Shown: positions 34,871 through 45,659 of the stretch, one piece after another
Layout: each line of letters starts with the position of its first letter
Numbering within the stretch: position 1 is the first letter of the stretch
Source: Stictocephala bisonia
Lineage: Eukaryota > Arthropoda > Insecta > Hemiptera > Membracidae
Reading direction: 5' to 3'
Length of the DNA: 64,000 bases
NCBI GenBank assembly: GCA_035578905.1
Contig: JAQJVL010001100.1
Span: 186,001 to 250,000 of the forward strand
The notes under the pieces: generated by a model
The model's input: the letters and a program-made list of their open reading frames with translations, nothing else
Told to the model about the DNA's origin: nothing
Databases searched by the model: none
Program-made: the position numbers and the translations under genes

Positions 34871-35189
34871 ATTTAATAAAACAGATTTCAACAGAATTTT
34901 ATCTACTCTTTAGTATGTGTGGATTTGATTCCCACTATTGACTGAAAAGTGACCTTGTGCGAGAAACTAGGCGTAGGAAATATAAAAATATCCATCAACC
35001 ATTATATTTACATTACATTAGAAATAAGCTTTACGTCTTACATTTTATGTTATGCAAATTTTTTGTAATGTATTTTTTGTTACCAAACTCTTTAAAATAT
35101 GCAGTAATTTAATATGATCTGTATATAAAACACAATAAATTAAAATAAGTGTCGTATATCCCATCCTTATGTGGAACAATTTTAAACGG

Positions 35190-35850
35190 TTAAGGTGTAA
35201 ACAAATTTGTCTCTGTTCGTAGTTGTGTAATAAGGTCTTAGTTCTTCAATATGTTCACCCTGAAGGGTATGGGAAGCCCTCAAAGGACGTTTTTTGGCCA
35301 CACGATGTTATAGAAAGAGATTTAAATTAATCGAATTGTAACGCCTGTTCAAATGTAAATAATTATTTCTAAAAGTTTTAACAGCTGTTGGAATAGAATG
35401 TAAACAATGCTGTTTGTAATATGAGGAGGTTTGATATTTCATAATGTTAAACCAGGGAAGGTACTTTAAGCAGAGCTTTATTCACATTCGACTGAAGGGC
35501 TCCGTTTTACTGGACTCGAAGGTTTCCATGGTAATAGAGTTATTTGATTTATAAAATTAATAAATATCCAGCTACTAAACAAAAATAAATGAAATGAACA
35601 CGTTTGAAATAGGATAAGTAATATCATTGGATGGTTATACTACAAAATAATAACTAGGTAGCAACGCAAGTAATGTGAGTGAGATGCTGTAAATAAATTT
35701 ATATTGTGATTTCACGTTATACAGTTAAAATATACCACTATTTGTAGTCAAAAGTCACTGGTCGAGGCCGAAGATTGAGGTGTAATGAGCGCGACGAGGT
35801 TAGCACGCAAAGCGTGCAGGAGTGTCTCCAAGTTATTTATCATATAGTGT
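35190..35850 (+). repeat. Dispersed repeat family 'GCCGAGG', copy 3
   Basis: Direct copy of 26928-27340. Shared blocks are TAAGGTGT, TCTGTTCGTAGTTGTG, CAATATGTTCACC, GCCCTCAAAG, then GTCGAGGCCGAAGATTGAGG, GCACGCAAAGCGTGCAGG and TGTCTCCAAGTT. The GCACGC(A)AAGCGTGC block is a short palindrome shared with copy 2. Confidence 0.7.
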
Positions 35851-36497
35851 GATAAGAAAACATTTTCGAATCGTGTCTGAAGAATACAAAGCGCCCTTAT
35901 ATTTTCTCTTAAGATTAAATTTTTTTAAACAAACTATATTTTGAACTTAATCATTACATATATTTTGAAAACAATCATTACATAGGGCGGTATGAACATC
36001 CTAAAAACAGTTTGAATTAGAAATTACATACCCATACCATTTGAAAAAATTAGATACTGTACAGTAATTTTCCCCTGTAGTGAAATTAATTGACAGTACT
36101 TAATAGCAAGCTGTGAATATCCCTTATTTATACCACAAAGACATATATGGCCCGAAAAACTCCGTTAGAGACAGTCTAGGGTAACTAGAATCTAAATTTG
36201 TCCATTGCAAATGCAACAAATGTTTACTATTTACAATACAGATTGTGCTGTGCGTTTGGTTTGAACATGCGCATCAATGTATTTCCCTCTTCAACAATAG
36301 TTTAACCACAGATAAGTAACCTACCCAGATCGCTCAGTCCCAAGATAAAGATTGTTAACAACATTTTCGTGTTAACTGTCCCCTTTAAAGCGCATCGAGC
36401 GGTTGTTAATTGCGCAGCGTTGGCAGATTGAACTCAATCAACTTGCACTACCTCACCTACACGCCTAGCATCATTGCATGGTATGTAGAATTTAAAC

Positions 36498-36985
36498 AAT
36501 AAACAGATAAGGGGAGGGAGCGCCCACGCTTGGGGTGGAGCAGGGCACAGGTGGTCTACGGCCGTACTTCACACCCACCTAACTGCTTCCAGGCATGTAA
36601 CGCCGACCGTCTTAAGGTACAGGCAATAAACAGATAAGGAGAGGGAGCGCCCACGCTTGGGGTGGGGTAGGGCACAGGTGGTCTACGGCCGAACTTCACA
36701 CCCACCTAACTGCTTCCAGGCATGTAACGCCGACCGTCTCAAGGTACAGGCAATAAACAGATAAGGAGAGGGAGCGCCCACGCTTGGGGTGGGGTAGGGC
36801 ACAGGTGGTCTCTGGCCGTACTTCACACCCACCTGACTGCTTCCAGGAATGTAAATCGGACCGTCTTAAGGTACAGGCAATAAACAGATAAGGAGAGGGA
36901 GCGCCCACGCTTGGGGTGGGGTAGGGCACAGGTGGTCTCCGGCCGTACTTCACACCCACCTAACTGCTTCAAAGGATGTAAAGCT
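36498..36985. repeat. 127-bp GC-rich tandem repeat, nearly 4 copies
   Basis: Units start at AATAAACAGATAAGG at 36498, 36625, 36752 and 36879, an exact 127-bp period. Inside are GAGCGCCCACGCTTGGGGTG, GGCACAGGTGGTCT, CGGCCGTACTTCACACCCAC and AACTGCTTCCAGG. 127 is not a multiple of three, so the 87-codon minus-strand frame across it is an artefact. Confidence 0.97.
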
Positions 36986-37093
36986 GCCTGTCTTAACATC
37001 GTACCGAAATTGGGCCAGTTATTAGTTTTATAATAATGTTCGTGTACATAAAGCTAATTTAACTAAGTTTTAAAAGTATTCCAACTTTTACCT

Positions 37094-37097
<4 letters not shown>

Positions 37098-37143
<46 letters not shown>
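37098..37143. repeat. (TA)n microsatellite
   Basis: About 23 TA units directly followed by the perfect hairpin at 37145. Confidence 0.95.
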
Positions 37144-37144
<1 letters not shown>

Positions 37145-37148
<4 letters not shown>

Positions 37149-37181
37149 TACCATAAACATTTCTAATGTTTATGGTATATT
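37145..37181. repeat. Perfect hairpin, 17-bp arms, 3-nt loop
   Basis: AATATACCATAAACATT, then TCT, then its exact reverse complement. AT-rich. It could extrude as a cruciform next to the (TA)n tract. Confidence 0.93.
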
Positions 37182-37189
37182 GGCGTCTG

Positions 37190-38510
37190 AAGAAAAAATT
37201 ATATGAATTTAATTTTCCAAACTTACATGTTTACTTATCAATGTTAAAATTAAATATTAATACAAGTCATTAGTATATATTTTGTATATATAATATTCAT
37301 TAGTTTTAATCATTGTATATAGTCTACTAATCATCACAAATACAGTAGTTTAAGGAATACGAACTTTTGCTCCTTGTGTTGTGAGTGTTTTACCTGTCAC
37401 ATTATGTATGTAGTGTTTACCCATGTGCTCGCGTATGCTAACCTCTGAATGATCAAAGGTGAATTAGAACCCATATGTTAGATGTGTACAATCTGTGTAC
37501 GATAGTGATGGGCTTGGTGTATAATCAGCGAGTTTGTTTCATTTTCTATGGTGAATAAAAACAGCACAATAGAAAGAAAGAGTCACATCTTATGACCACA
37601 GAGAACTCTTCAGTGGCAGTTATAAATAGTTTATTATAGCCTATGTCCCACGAGGAGTTGAACGACAAACTTCAATGTAAGCCTACGTCGAATATGGTAT
37701 GAAATGAAATGTCTATTAAAGAGAAATTAACTGCCGCAAACCGGACTTCAAAAGGTTTATCCTTTCCAGATTAGCGGTCATTTGAATTCCAAAATAACTA
37801 ATTGAACAATATTATTTCTCCCTTATTTAACAATTTTAAGTAAATTATTTAGATCAAAAATTACACTTTAAGGAAAACAATTATTAAAAAAAAATTAAAT
37901 TATCACATTATCTATGCAAAAATAACCATTTAACAAGTGATGTGGTAAAGAAGTTTTGAAAGCGTTTAAATAGTTTTTTTCCACCTTGTATCTATTATTT
38001 CACATCATTCGACTAACACATTCAGAGGATGTTTTATAACTATCCATCGTCTATCTCCTGAAGCTACAACACTGTAGCTCCGCCCATTATAGAACGGACA
38101 GCTGGGTCGTTGTCTTTGAACTGCTATTTGTATGAAATGTTGTTGTGCATATTTAAACATTTAACCGTAATATAAGTCCTTGAAGAAGAACCTTTAAAGT
38201 CTGTCATTCGAATATCTTTAGTCATAAGTTGTTTTTGGACATTTCAATAAATATTTATGAACTGATTTCTGTTTGGAAGGTCGTTAAGGGAATTATTGAA
38301 TAACAAATCTTTAGCGTCGGTCAGAGAAACTCCCACGAGGATACATCCCACCCCCAGCATTTTCGAATGTTTATGTACCAAGGCATCCATCAAGGTTATG
38401 AATTTAACAAATGCTTATGTCTTTTAGTGGTGAGAAATGTCAAATTGAGACAGTTCCCATCGTCTGCTTAGACAAGCCCATTTTTGTTTTGTAGATTGGT
38501 TTAGCTATAC
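37190..38510. other. AT-rich stretch, nothing recognised
   Basis: No coding frame or repeat structure recognised. Confidence 0.5.
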
Positions 38511-38519
38511 TTTTGAAGC

Positions 38520-38630
38520 ACGGGAACAACATATCCTGGGGAAGCACTTGATGATCGCGGAGGGAAATGGAACCCTGGCTGGATGCGTGACAAGACACCG
38601 CCTTAACTACGGCCACTCATCACTGTTATA
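38520..38630 (-). mobile_element. tRNA-derived SINE head, minus strand
   Basis: On the minus strand GAGTGGCCGTAGTTAAGGCG resembles a pol III A box (TGGCnnAGTnGG-like). AGGGTTCCATTTCC, about 30 nt later, resembles a B box (GGTTCGATTCC). After it, CCCGTGCTTCAAAAG recalls the GTGCTTCGGAAGGCACG body motif of some insect SINEs. It is degraded and not a functional tRNA: no acceptor-stem pairing was found. Confidence 0.55.
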
Positions 38631-38659
38631 CAATTTGTAAGGTATAAGTCAGAGAAACC

Positions 38660-40300
38660 CTTATTGCTTGTTACAATTGGAAACCCTAATTGTAACATTT
38701 GACTGCTGAACAAAAGCAGGCTTTTTTGTGTATGTTTATGGTAAGTTATGGACATTCCCAGGGTAGTACCTATTGAACTAACTGTGTTAGTCTATACTTT
38801 AAAAACATATTTCACAAGCTCAGACAAACGTCTGTTAAGCCTTTAATGTTTGATATATACCAGACTTTAACACAAAAATCTGTAAATATAAAGCTTTTCC
38901 AAGCTCTAAAAACATGACTATGTATATAAGTATCTTTTAGCATTGTTTATTTTCACCCAGTATACAACTATTAAGACAGTGTTCGGATTCCATAGCATAC
39001 TAAAACATTTTACATTAACTTGTAGAGACGAGCATGTTTTTTTTAGACACACATACATTTTTTATTATCTCTTATACTTATTAAATATCATTTACTTCAT
39101 CAGATCTACGTGGGTGGATTGGCGAAGAGATCACTATATGGAGGGAAAACGATTACAGACAGTTCTTTGCTGTGAACACAACGATCTATAAACAAGTTTC
39201 TGGTCTGATAGACTCGACCATGTCAATGTTTTAAAGTACAATTCGTGCATCAACCTCTGAGGTTTCTGACACCTCAAGTAATTGAAATTGTGTTTAACTG
39301 AGGTATGATGGACTCAGGTGTACGACGCAGGTTTCATAATATCGGGTTGTTTATCTTTCCAGAACACTGTCGGATGTTCACGTATATTCTATGTAACCGT
39401 ACCTATATGTTTGATATAGTGATTAGCAAACGTTGTAGCGTTTAAAACCGTTTAATTTCACGCTCTTTGTGTGCAGCAAAAATTAATACATGTGAGCAAA
39501 TACATTAATACATAAATAAATACCCTTTTCTAATTGAATATCAAAATTTGTTCCGTATGAATAAAAACTCTTGTCACATATACATAAATCAATTAAACCA
39601 CAGTTACCCAACTTTTAATTGAAAATTGTTCGTACTTGTTAAGTTATATTCTGAAGATACTAACAGGTTTGTTTCCATTAAACAACCTGGGGGAGAGGGT
39701 TTAGGTTAAAAAGAGCACTGTAACAAACAGTGATTGTTAGTAACATATATGTTTTACTTCATAACAGAAAATTACCATCAAAATTAGTATGATCTTAACT
39801 TAAGACAAGAGAGATTAGTAAACCCTCCTTTTACATTAAGGCGTATAGTCAGTACAACTTTGTAGTGTACAATAGTCAACTACCCCTTCCAAATGGTCGG
39901 TGTTGACGGAAAGAAACAATTAGTTACTTTGTAATTACAGAAGCCTGTCAACATTTCCAGAGATCATCATTTGTTCTCCTCCCCCTCACCCTCTACTAGC
40001 TAGTTATTGAACCCGAACTGTCCTGCGAGCAAGGACACTAAATAAATACTCAAGATTGTGCAATCATTTATAGTACAGTTACTTTATTGACATTTGGGCT
40101 ATTATTCAAATCTCTTTTTCCCCTATCGTATCATATTATTTAATTTACTTTTTGTAATTAGCAACATTCATAATGTAGAGTTCATAGGAATAGGTTTACA
40201 AAGCACATATTTGAAACTTAGAGCCTTTTCGACAATCCTCCCCAACATATGTCCCCCAACTTAGCCAATTAATTATTGAATATAGTTATTATCACGGTAC
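38660..40300. other. AT-rich stretch, nothing recognised
   Basis: The plus frame at 38943-39191 is hydrophobic, with no family pattern, and is considered chance. Confidence 0.5.
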
Positions 40301-40307
40301 CCATAAA

Positions 40308-40576
40308 AGAAGGCGGTATGTATCACACGCATATCTCATGACGTCACATGGGCAAAATTACAAAAAAAAAAAAAAAAAAAAACACACACAAAAATACTGT
40401 TGTAAGCAGATAATAACAATTCAAGCTGATAAGTGATAAATAACTTGCTTACTATTAATTACGGTGAATGCTTCTGCGTAATTGGTAAATTTAGTTACTA
40501 TTATTTAATAGAATAAACAAACCAGCTGATTTCGCCCATGTGTTTATTGCGTAGCGTCGTCGTAATAACTACCGTC
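40308..40576. mobile_element. MITE family with TGACGTCA motifs, copy 1
   Basis: The left end AGAAGGCGGTATGTATCAC and the right end (inward AAAAGACGGTAGTTATTAC) are imperfect inverted repeats. Internal landmarks CTCATGACGTCACATG, CAAAAATACTGTT, CAAGCTGATAAGT, ATAACTTGCTTACTATTA and GAATGCTTCT recur at 41928-42180. A poly-A run (about 40362-40382) sits inside this copy. Confidence 0.75.
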
Positions 40577-40755
40577 TTTTCTACTTACCGTGGTTAAAAT
40601 CGTTTATCTACAACAAATTACTTCATTTTAATTTCTTTCGTGAACATTACAACCGTAATTGTAATCAAAAATAAATTATAACAAAGAATACTCCTTATTG
40701 TAATATGAGATCGCCTTTGACGTTTGTGGTGAGTTTAGCCTGTAATTGTAGTGCG

Positions 40756-41478
40756 GTTCCTAGGGGTGTAGGATTTTTGATCCGCAAGGTCGGGCACAGA
40801 CCGTCACAAAAGTGTCAACCTACTTGGTTGCTCCTCTGGGCGGCATTTTGATCCGCGAAGGATAAAGTGAGACTGCGGAACAGGGAGGGAAGCACAGAAT
40901 AAAGAGTCTATTTCTTTTTCTGTGGAGGGAAGGCAGCAGTGGATGGGGAATTTTGGGGTGAACAACAGGTGGTTACATGCCGATCACTCGGCAGAAACAT
41001 TTTGCCTAACAAAGACAGATATATTTGCTTTATGTTTACTGTCTGTGCAATCGTATTGACTCTTATTACAGTTGTCTAGATGTCTGAAACTGATTACTTC
41101 CCGTGTGATTGATTTACTAATGTTATTGTTTAATGTGTTTATGTTATAACATAACTTTGTCGATCAATGGCTGTGAAACTGTTTGATTTAATTTAAATTT
41201 TTAATATAATGGTTACATTTAATAAAAACGATAATCGCCCCCATAAGATTTATTTTTTAAACAACCTACGTTGCATTACTGCCAAAATGAACGTAAACAT
41301 CCGGCCAATCACCCCTAAATTCCTCTTGTTTTTCCTCGCTCTCCTCGTCACCCTTCCCAGTTCCACTTTTTCCTTCGCGGATCAAAACGCCACCTGATCG
41401 GCAAAGGGATTAGTAGGAATATTTATGACGGTCTGTACCTGACCCCACGGATCAAAATTCCACCTCTAGGTCCTAGTC
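40756..41478. mobile_element. Element with long (about 110-bp) imperfect inverted repeats
   Basis: The left arm at 40756-40865 (TTCCTAGGGGTG, TTTTTGATCCGCAAGGTCGG, CACAGACCGTCA, GGCATTTTGATCCGCGAAGGA) is matched in reverse by the right arm at 41365-41478 (TCCTTCGCGGATCAAAACGCC, GACGGTCTGTACCTGACCCC, GATCAAAATTCCACCTCTAGG). The interior of about 500 bp carries a 62-codon frame (41209-41397) that runs into the right arm and is not considered a gene. Confidence 0.75.
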
Positions 41479-41599
41479 CACCGTCCTGGTGGAGTTAGAA
41501 AATAAAACACTATTTGGACAAGATGAATATTTTTCTATATAATAACCTGCTGTGTATTATTGAACATTTTCATATTTTGTATTCCCACTTTATTTCATA

Positions 41600-41890
41600 T
41601 TGAGTTTTATATCTGAACTATGGCCTCACGGGGAAAGTTCGGCCTGCGGCCTCACGTAGGCACTCTGCTATAGTCCCATTTGTAGACCTCAGCATGTGGC
41701 CTCGTGAGGAGGATCGGCCTACGACCTCGACAGGATTTTTAAACAGTACAGTCATAAAGTTTGGTTTTTGGGGCAGTGGAGCTCATAAACACAGTCTTTT
41801 CTAAAAACTGATGGTATATTAGTAATTAAGAAAAGAATATCTTTAATTTGATACCCCACTTTGGTGTATTAGTTTCACCTTACTTAATTT
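41600..41890 (-). repeat. Dispersed repeat family 'GCCGAGG', copy 4, inverted
   Basis: GGCCTCACGGGGAAAGTTCGG, CCTGCGGCCTCACG, CGGCCTACGACCTCG, TTGGTTTTTGGGGCAGTGGAG and GATACCCCACTTTGGTG are the reverse complement of blocks in 29160-29420. Confidence 0.75.
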
Positions 41891-41927
41891 TGGGTTTTTG
41901 TTTACCTTATTAACGACAGTGAAAAGA

Positions 41928-42180
41928 AGACGGTAGGTATCACGTGCATCTCCCATGACGTCACATGTGCTAAATGGCAAAAATGAACACAAAAATACTG
42001 TTCTAATTCCCGTAATTACAAATCCAGCTGATAAGTTATACATAACTTGCTTACTATTAAGCTGAATGCTTCTATGCTATTGGTAGATTTAATTATACCA
42101 GTATTTAATATTATAAACAAATCAGGTAATTTCACTGATGTGACGTCACAGTCTACTGCGCAGTCTCGTCGTGATATACG
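41928..42180. mobile_element. MITE family with TGACGTCA motifs, copy 2
   Basis: Starts AGAAGACGGTAGGTATCACG and shares the internal landmarks of 40308-40576. It holds the palindrome TGACGTCA twice (CCATGACGTCACATGTG and ATGTGACGTCACAG). The right end near CGTCGTGATATACGGG is degraded. Confidence 0.72.
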
Positions 42181-42189
42181 GGAAGAATT

Positions 42190-43300
42190 TTCCCAGGGTT
42201 GAGATCGGTGCCAATCGATTTCTCGTCGTCGAAAACCCTTATATAAATTTAAAAATTAAAAATCCTTTGAGTCAAAAAAAGGTTTGTCCGTTCGTGGCTT
42301 GTTTAGATAATAAGGTTTTGGTAAATAACATGTTTTATTACGAAGAGGTGATTTCCTTTTCAAATCATATCTTCTAATCTAAAACAAGCAGCGTCCGGAC
42401 GAAATTTTGTTGCTCCAAGGATTGTTAATTTTTTTAGGGGTCTCAACCACTAGAACTCGATTGACACCGGTTTTAACCCTGTGAAAATTCGTATTTCTGT
42501 TGAGAGGTTCCTATACGTCCCATGTTATCGATTTCTAGCAGAAAAAATATAGAACCATTATCGACTTTTAGTAGAAAAAATATCCATCACAGCTGATGTG
42601 ATAGAGGACAACCCGCTGATCTAAAGTATTTTCCCGGTTTTTATTATTTTTTTTGCAGAGTTTCCTTCTCAATTAGTTTGATTTTTGTATGGTTTTACCT
42701 TATTAAACAGTTTAGTGTGAAGTGTTTCCATGTGTGTTAATATAGTTACTTAGCAGATAAGGTCATTTATTTTGCATTATGCAGAATGATGTTAACTCTT
42801 ATAAAATAAGCGTTGTTTGACCGAACTAGATAATATATTATATGTTTGAAAACCTAGAAATGAAATGCGGAGGACCTCCGAGACAAAATCTTATTAATAA
42901 CCTACAAGGTAGAGCAACAATAAACGATCCTCAGGATCCTCTGGGAGATATGGATGCTACCTAATCAGTGTGCAAAATTCAACTGAGCGAAGCCTCCCGG
43001 TACTGATTACTTACATTTAACATCACCGATTGTTCTAGAATCTAGATTATACATTTTAGAACAGCAGTTCTCGATTTATTCAATACACCTTACCAAATAA
43101 AAAAAAAAAAAAATTGTACCCCGTGACTATAGATTAACCACTAGTGCAGTTTAAATCACTAGAATCTGGTTGTATTTACTGGGGTCTGAGTAGATTCACT
43201 GGGATCTGGGTACTTGACTTTGGGTAGATATACTACAAAATAGAATTTTGAGTAAACTAAAATATTTAAAAAAAAATTGGGTGTGCGTCGGACCACACGG
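42190..43300. other. AT-rich stretch, small internal repeats only
   Basis: The word TAGCAGAAAAAATAT or TAGTAGAAAAAATAT occurs twice at about 42535-42585. No coding frame with family similarity was seen; the 68-codon frame at 42171-42377 is considered chance. Confidence 0.45.
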
Positions 43301-43304
43301 TGGA

Positions 43305-43611
43305 AGTTATACTTCTTTGGCCATTCTCATACACCCACTCACGCACACAAACAGACAGGATATATAAATGAAATATAAGACATTTTTCAATATTATTCAA
43401 TATATTTATCTTCAATATATTATACGTGACTTCATTATTATATTATACACCTATATTATCATTATCAGTAATTTCTTCGATTAACTTTCTTCGATTAACA
43501 ATCGATTAATCGATAGTTCTTAAACATTTGTTCTTACTTTTCAGCGTGACGCGGTTTCTCGACCAACATCCCATCCCAAAGTGTCTAACGGGCGCAAAGA
43601 AGTATAACTTC
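43305..43611. mobile_element. MITE-like element with 18-bp inverted repeats
   Basis: GAAGTTATACTTCTTTGG (43305-43322) and GCAAAGAAGTATAACTTC (43594-43611) are inverse complements with one mismatch. The 307-bp element has a palindromic terminal motif (GAAGTTATACTTC). The interior is AT-rich, with CGATTAATCGAT-like palindromes and no coding frame. Confidence 0.7.
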
Positions 43612-44079
43612 AAAAAAATCGTAGTGATGGTACCATTGGAGTACTACTAAAGGGCGGTACCGTTTCAAATTTGAAATTAGCAATATACGTTCTATTTTGG
43701 AGTACCCCTAAAAACATTCGCGTCCCCCTGAGGTGTACGCGTGCCACGGTTAGACAGCACTGTTCTCGAACATGAGTATATACCGACAGTTCTCAGTAAT
43801 CGGGTAAAACCCCTCTTTAAACAGCTGCAATATTCTAAATACGGTTAAGGTGAATGTTAAATGAGTTTTAAACATACATGACTGATGTATTATTTAGTAA
43901 AACTCTACAATACATTGTTTTTGTGTAGGTTTGAACTATGTTATCTTAAACCTAAATGTGGGACTAGCCCCACATCAATATTGTTCATTAACATCACAGA
44001 ACGTGTCAGAGGCAGAATTACTATTGTCATGATATCAGGATTTTTGATAACTTTTAAGGCGATTTTGAGGTGATCACTG

Positions 44080-45300
44080 ACAATATTTATAAATTTTAAA
44101 ATTTCACAAATAGGTGAATTCACTTTAACACATTAAGTATATAACACATTTAACAAATGTATCAATGACTTAATAAATTCACTGAAAAATGAAAATATTA
44201 ATTAGACAAAACACTATCAAAAGTAACAAATAAACTTGCTAATAAAGTCACCGATATAAACATATAAATATACTTAAATAAATTAAAAAGACACATAACC
44301 CTTTATTAATAAATATTAATAGCTGATTTAACAGTAAATAATAGGAATAATAACAATTTAAGTTTGAAGAGTAAAGAATGACAATTACATAATACAAGCA
44401 CATTGACATTTATAATAGAACAAGAATATACACTGACAAATATATGTTTGTTAATGCAATAAAATATATAAGTTATGAATGGAGTATAGGCTAAGCTAAT
44501 TATTTGTGTGTATAGGCATTATCAATAAATAAAATTTATCAAATTACGACAACAATATAAAGATGAAACAAGACAAAACGCTCTAAAATGCTTAAACAAA
44601 GAATGGTAACATTATTAAGTATTTTAAAGTTAAGTAACTCGAGATCGTTGGTGTCCGGTCTTCAATTGTTAATTTTATACTACAAACATAATATTTTTAA
44701 TTGACCCACAAAAAAACATATAGTGAATATTTCAAATTTATTATTGATTCATTATTTGATAAACTTAGGTATCGCTATCAGTTTAGTGCACACCGGTAGC
44801 TGTCATCGGTCGTGTGGGCGGAATTGACATTTCCCAGAGAACTTCACCTCCTACACGCATTTAGTTTATTACAAATAATGTAGTAAGAGCTGCAAAGGGC
44901 AAATGGACGGACATTGATAGTGGGAGGTGGGAAATGGCCATCAATATTCATTACTGAATCTATATAAATCAGAATCATCCTTAAATGTAATATATGCAAA
45001 TTTCCTTTTTACAATAGATTCACAAACCAAAACTACATTCGATGAATATTTTACGCTTCTTTTTGGATAAGATCCATAACTTAAAAAAATTCTAGAGAAA
45101 CCGCTCACTTACAAGTGAGTGTGCCATACTCATATATATGTTCATGATATATATCAGGAAATGAAATATATGTATAGTAGTTTACATATATTTAGACCAG
45201 TTGAAGGGGCCTATACCCTCGACCTACTGGTACTCTACAAAAAGTGTACACTTATAGTAAAATTAACGTTGAACATGTGAACCAAATTTATTAAAAACAT
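44080..45300. other. AT-rich stretch, nothing recognised
   Basis: No gene or structured repeat recognised. Confidence 0.5.
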
Positions 45301-45310
45301 CAAGATAGTT

Positions 45311-45400
45311 GCTGGTGTGGTGGCTCAGTGGCTAAGGCCTCAGACTGTAGTGGGGAAGGTCAAAGGTTCAAATCTCCACTAAGTCAACTGGGTAAGTATA
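45311..45400 (+). mobile_element. tRNA-derived SINE head
   Basis: TGGTGGCTCAGTGGCTAAGG matches a pol III A box. AAGGTTCAAATCTCCAC, about 40 nt on, matches a B box. The spacing is that of a tRNA-derived promoter. The 3' part runs straight into minisatellite locus 6 and then the (TG)n tract, which may be the SINE's variable tail. Confidence 0.75.
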
Positions 45401-45414
45401 ATTAATATTTCTGA

Positions 45415-45484
45415 CCCCCCTCCCCATTCACGTACAGTGGTATTGACCCACCCACCCATCCATACACGTACAGTGATATTGATG
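45415..45484. repeat. Dispersed 36-bp minisatellite, locus 6
   Basis: Two units: ACCCCCCTCCCCATTCACGT..., ending GTGGTATTGACCCACCCACC, then CATCCATACACGTACAGTG. It sits between the SINE head and the (TG)n tract. Confidence 0.9.
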
Positions 45485-45650
<166 letters not shown>

Positions 45651-45659
45651 GATTAAGAA

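Noticed and set aside
36696..36959. 87-codon minus frame
   Set aside because: Lies within the 127-bp tandem array. The period is not a multiple of three, and the protein shifts frame from unit to unit.
41209..41397. Small secreted-protein-like frame (hydrophobic FLLFFLALLVTLPSS)
   Set aside because: It sits in the interior and right arm of an inverted-repeat element. The mirrored left arm does not preserve a frame, and there is no other support.
38520..45400. The two A-box/B-box segments as real tRNA genes
   Set aside because: No cloverleaf with acceptor-stem pairing could be drawn; they fit SINE heads better.
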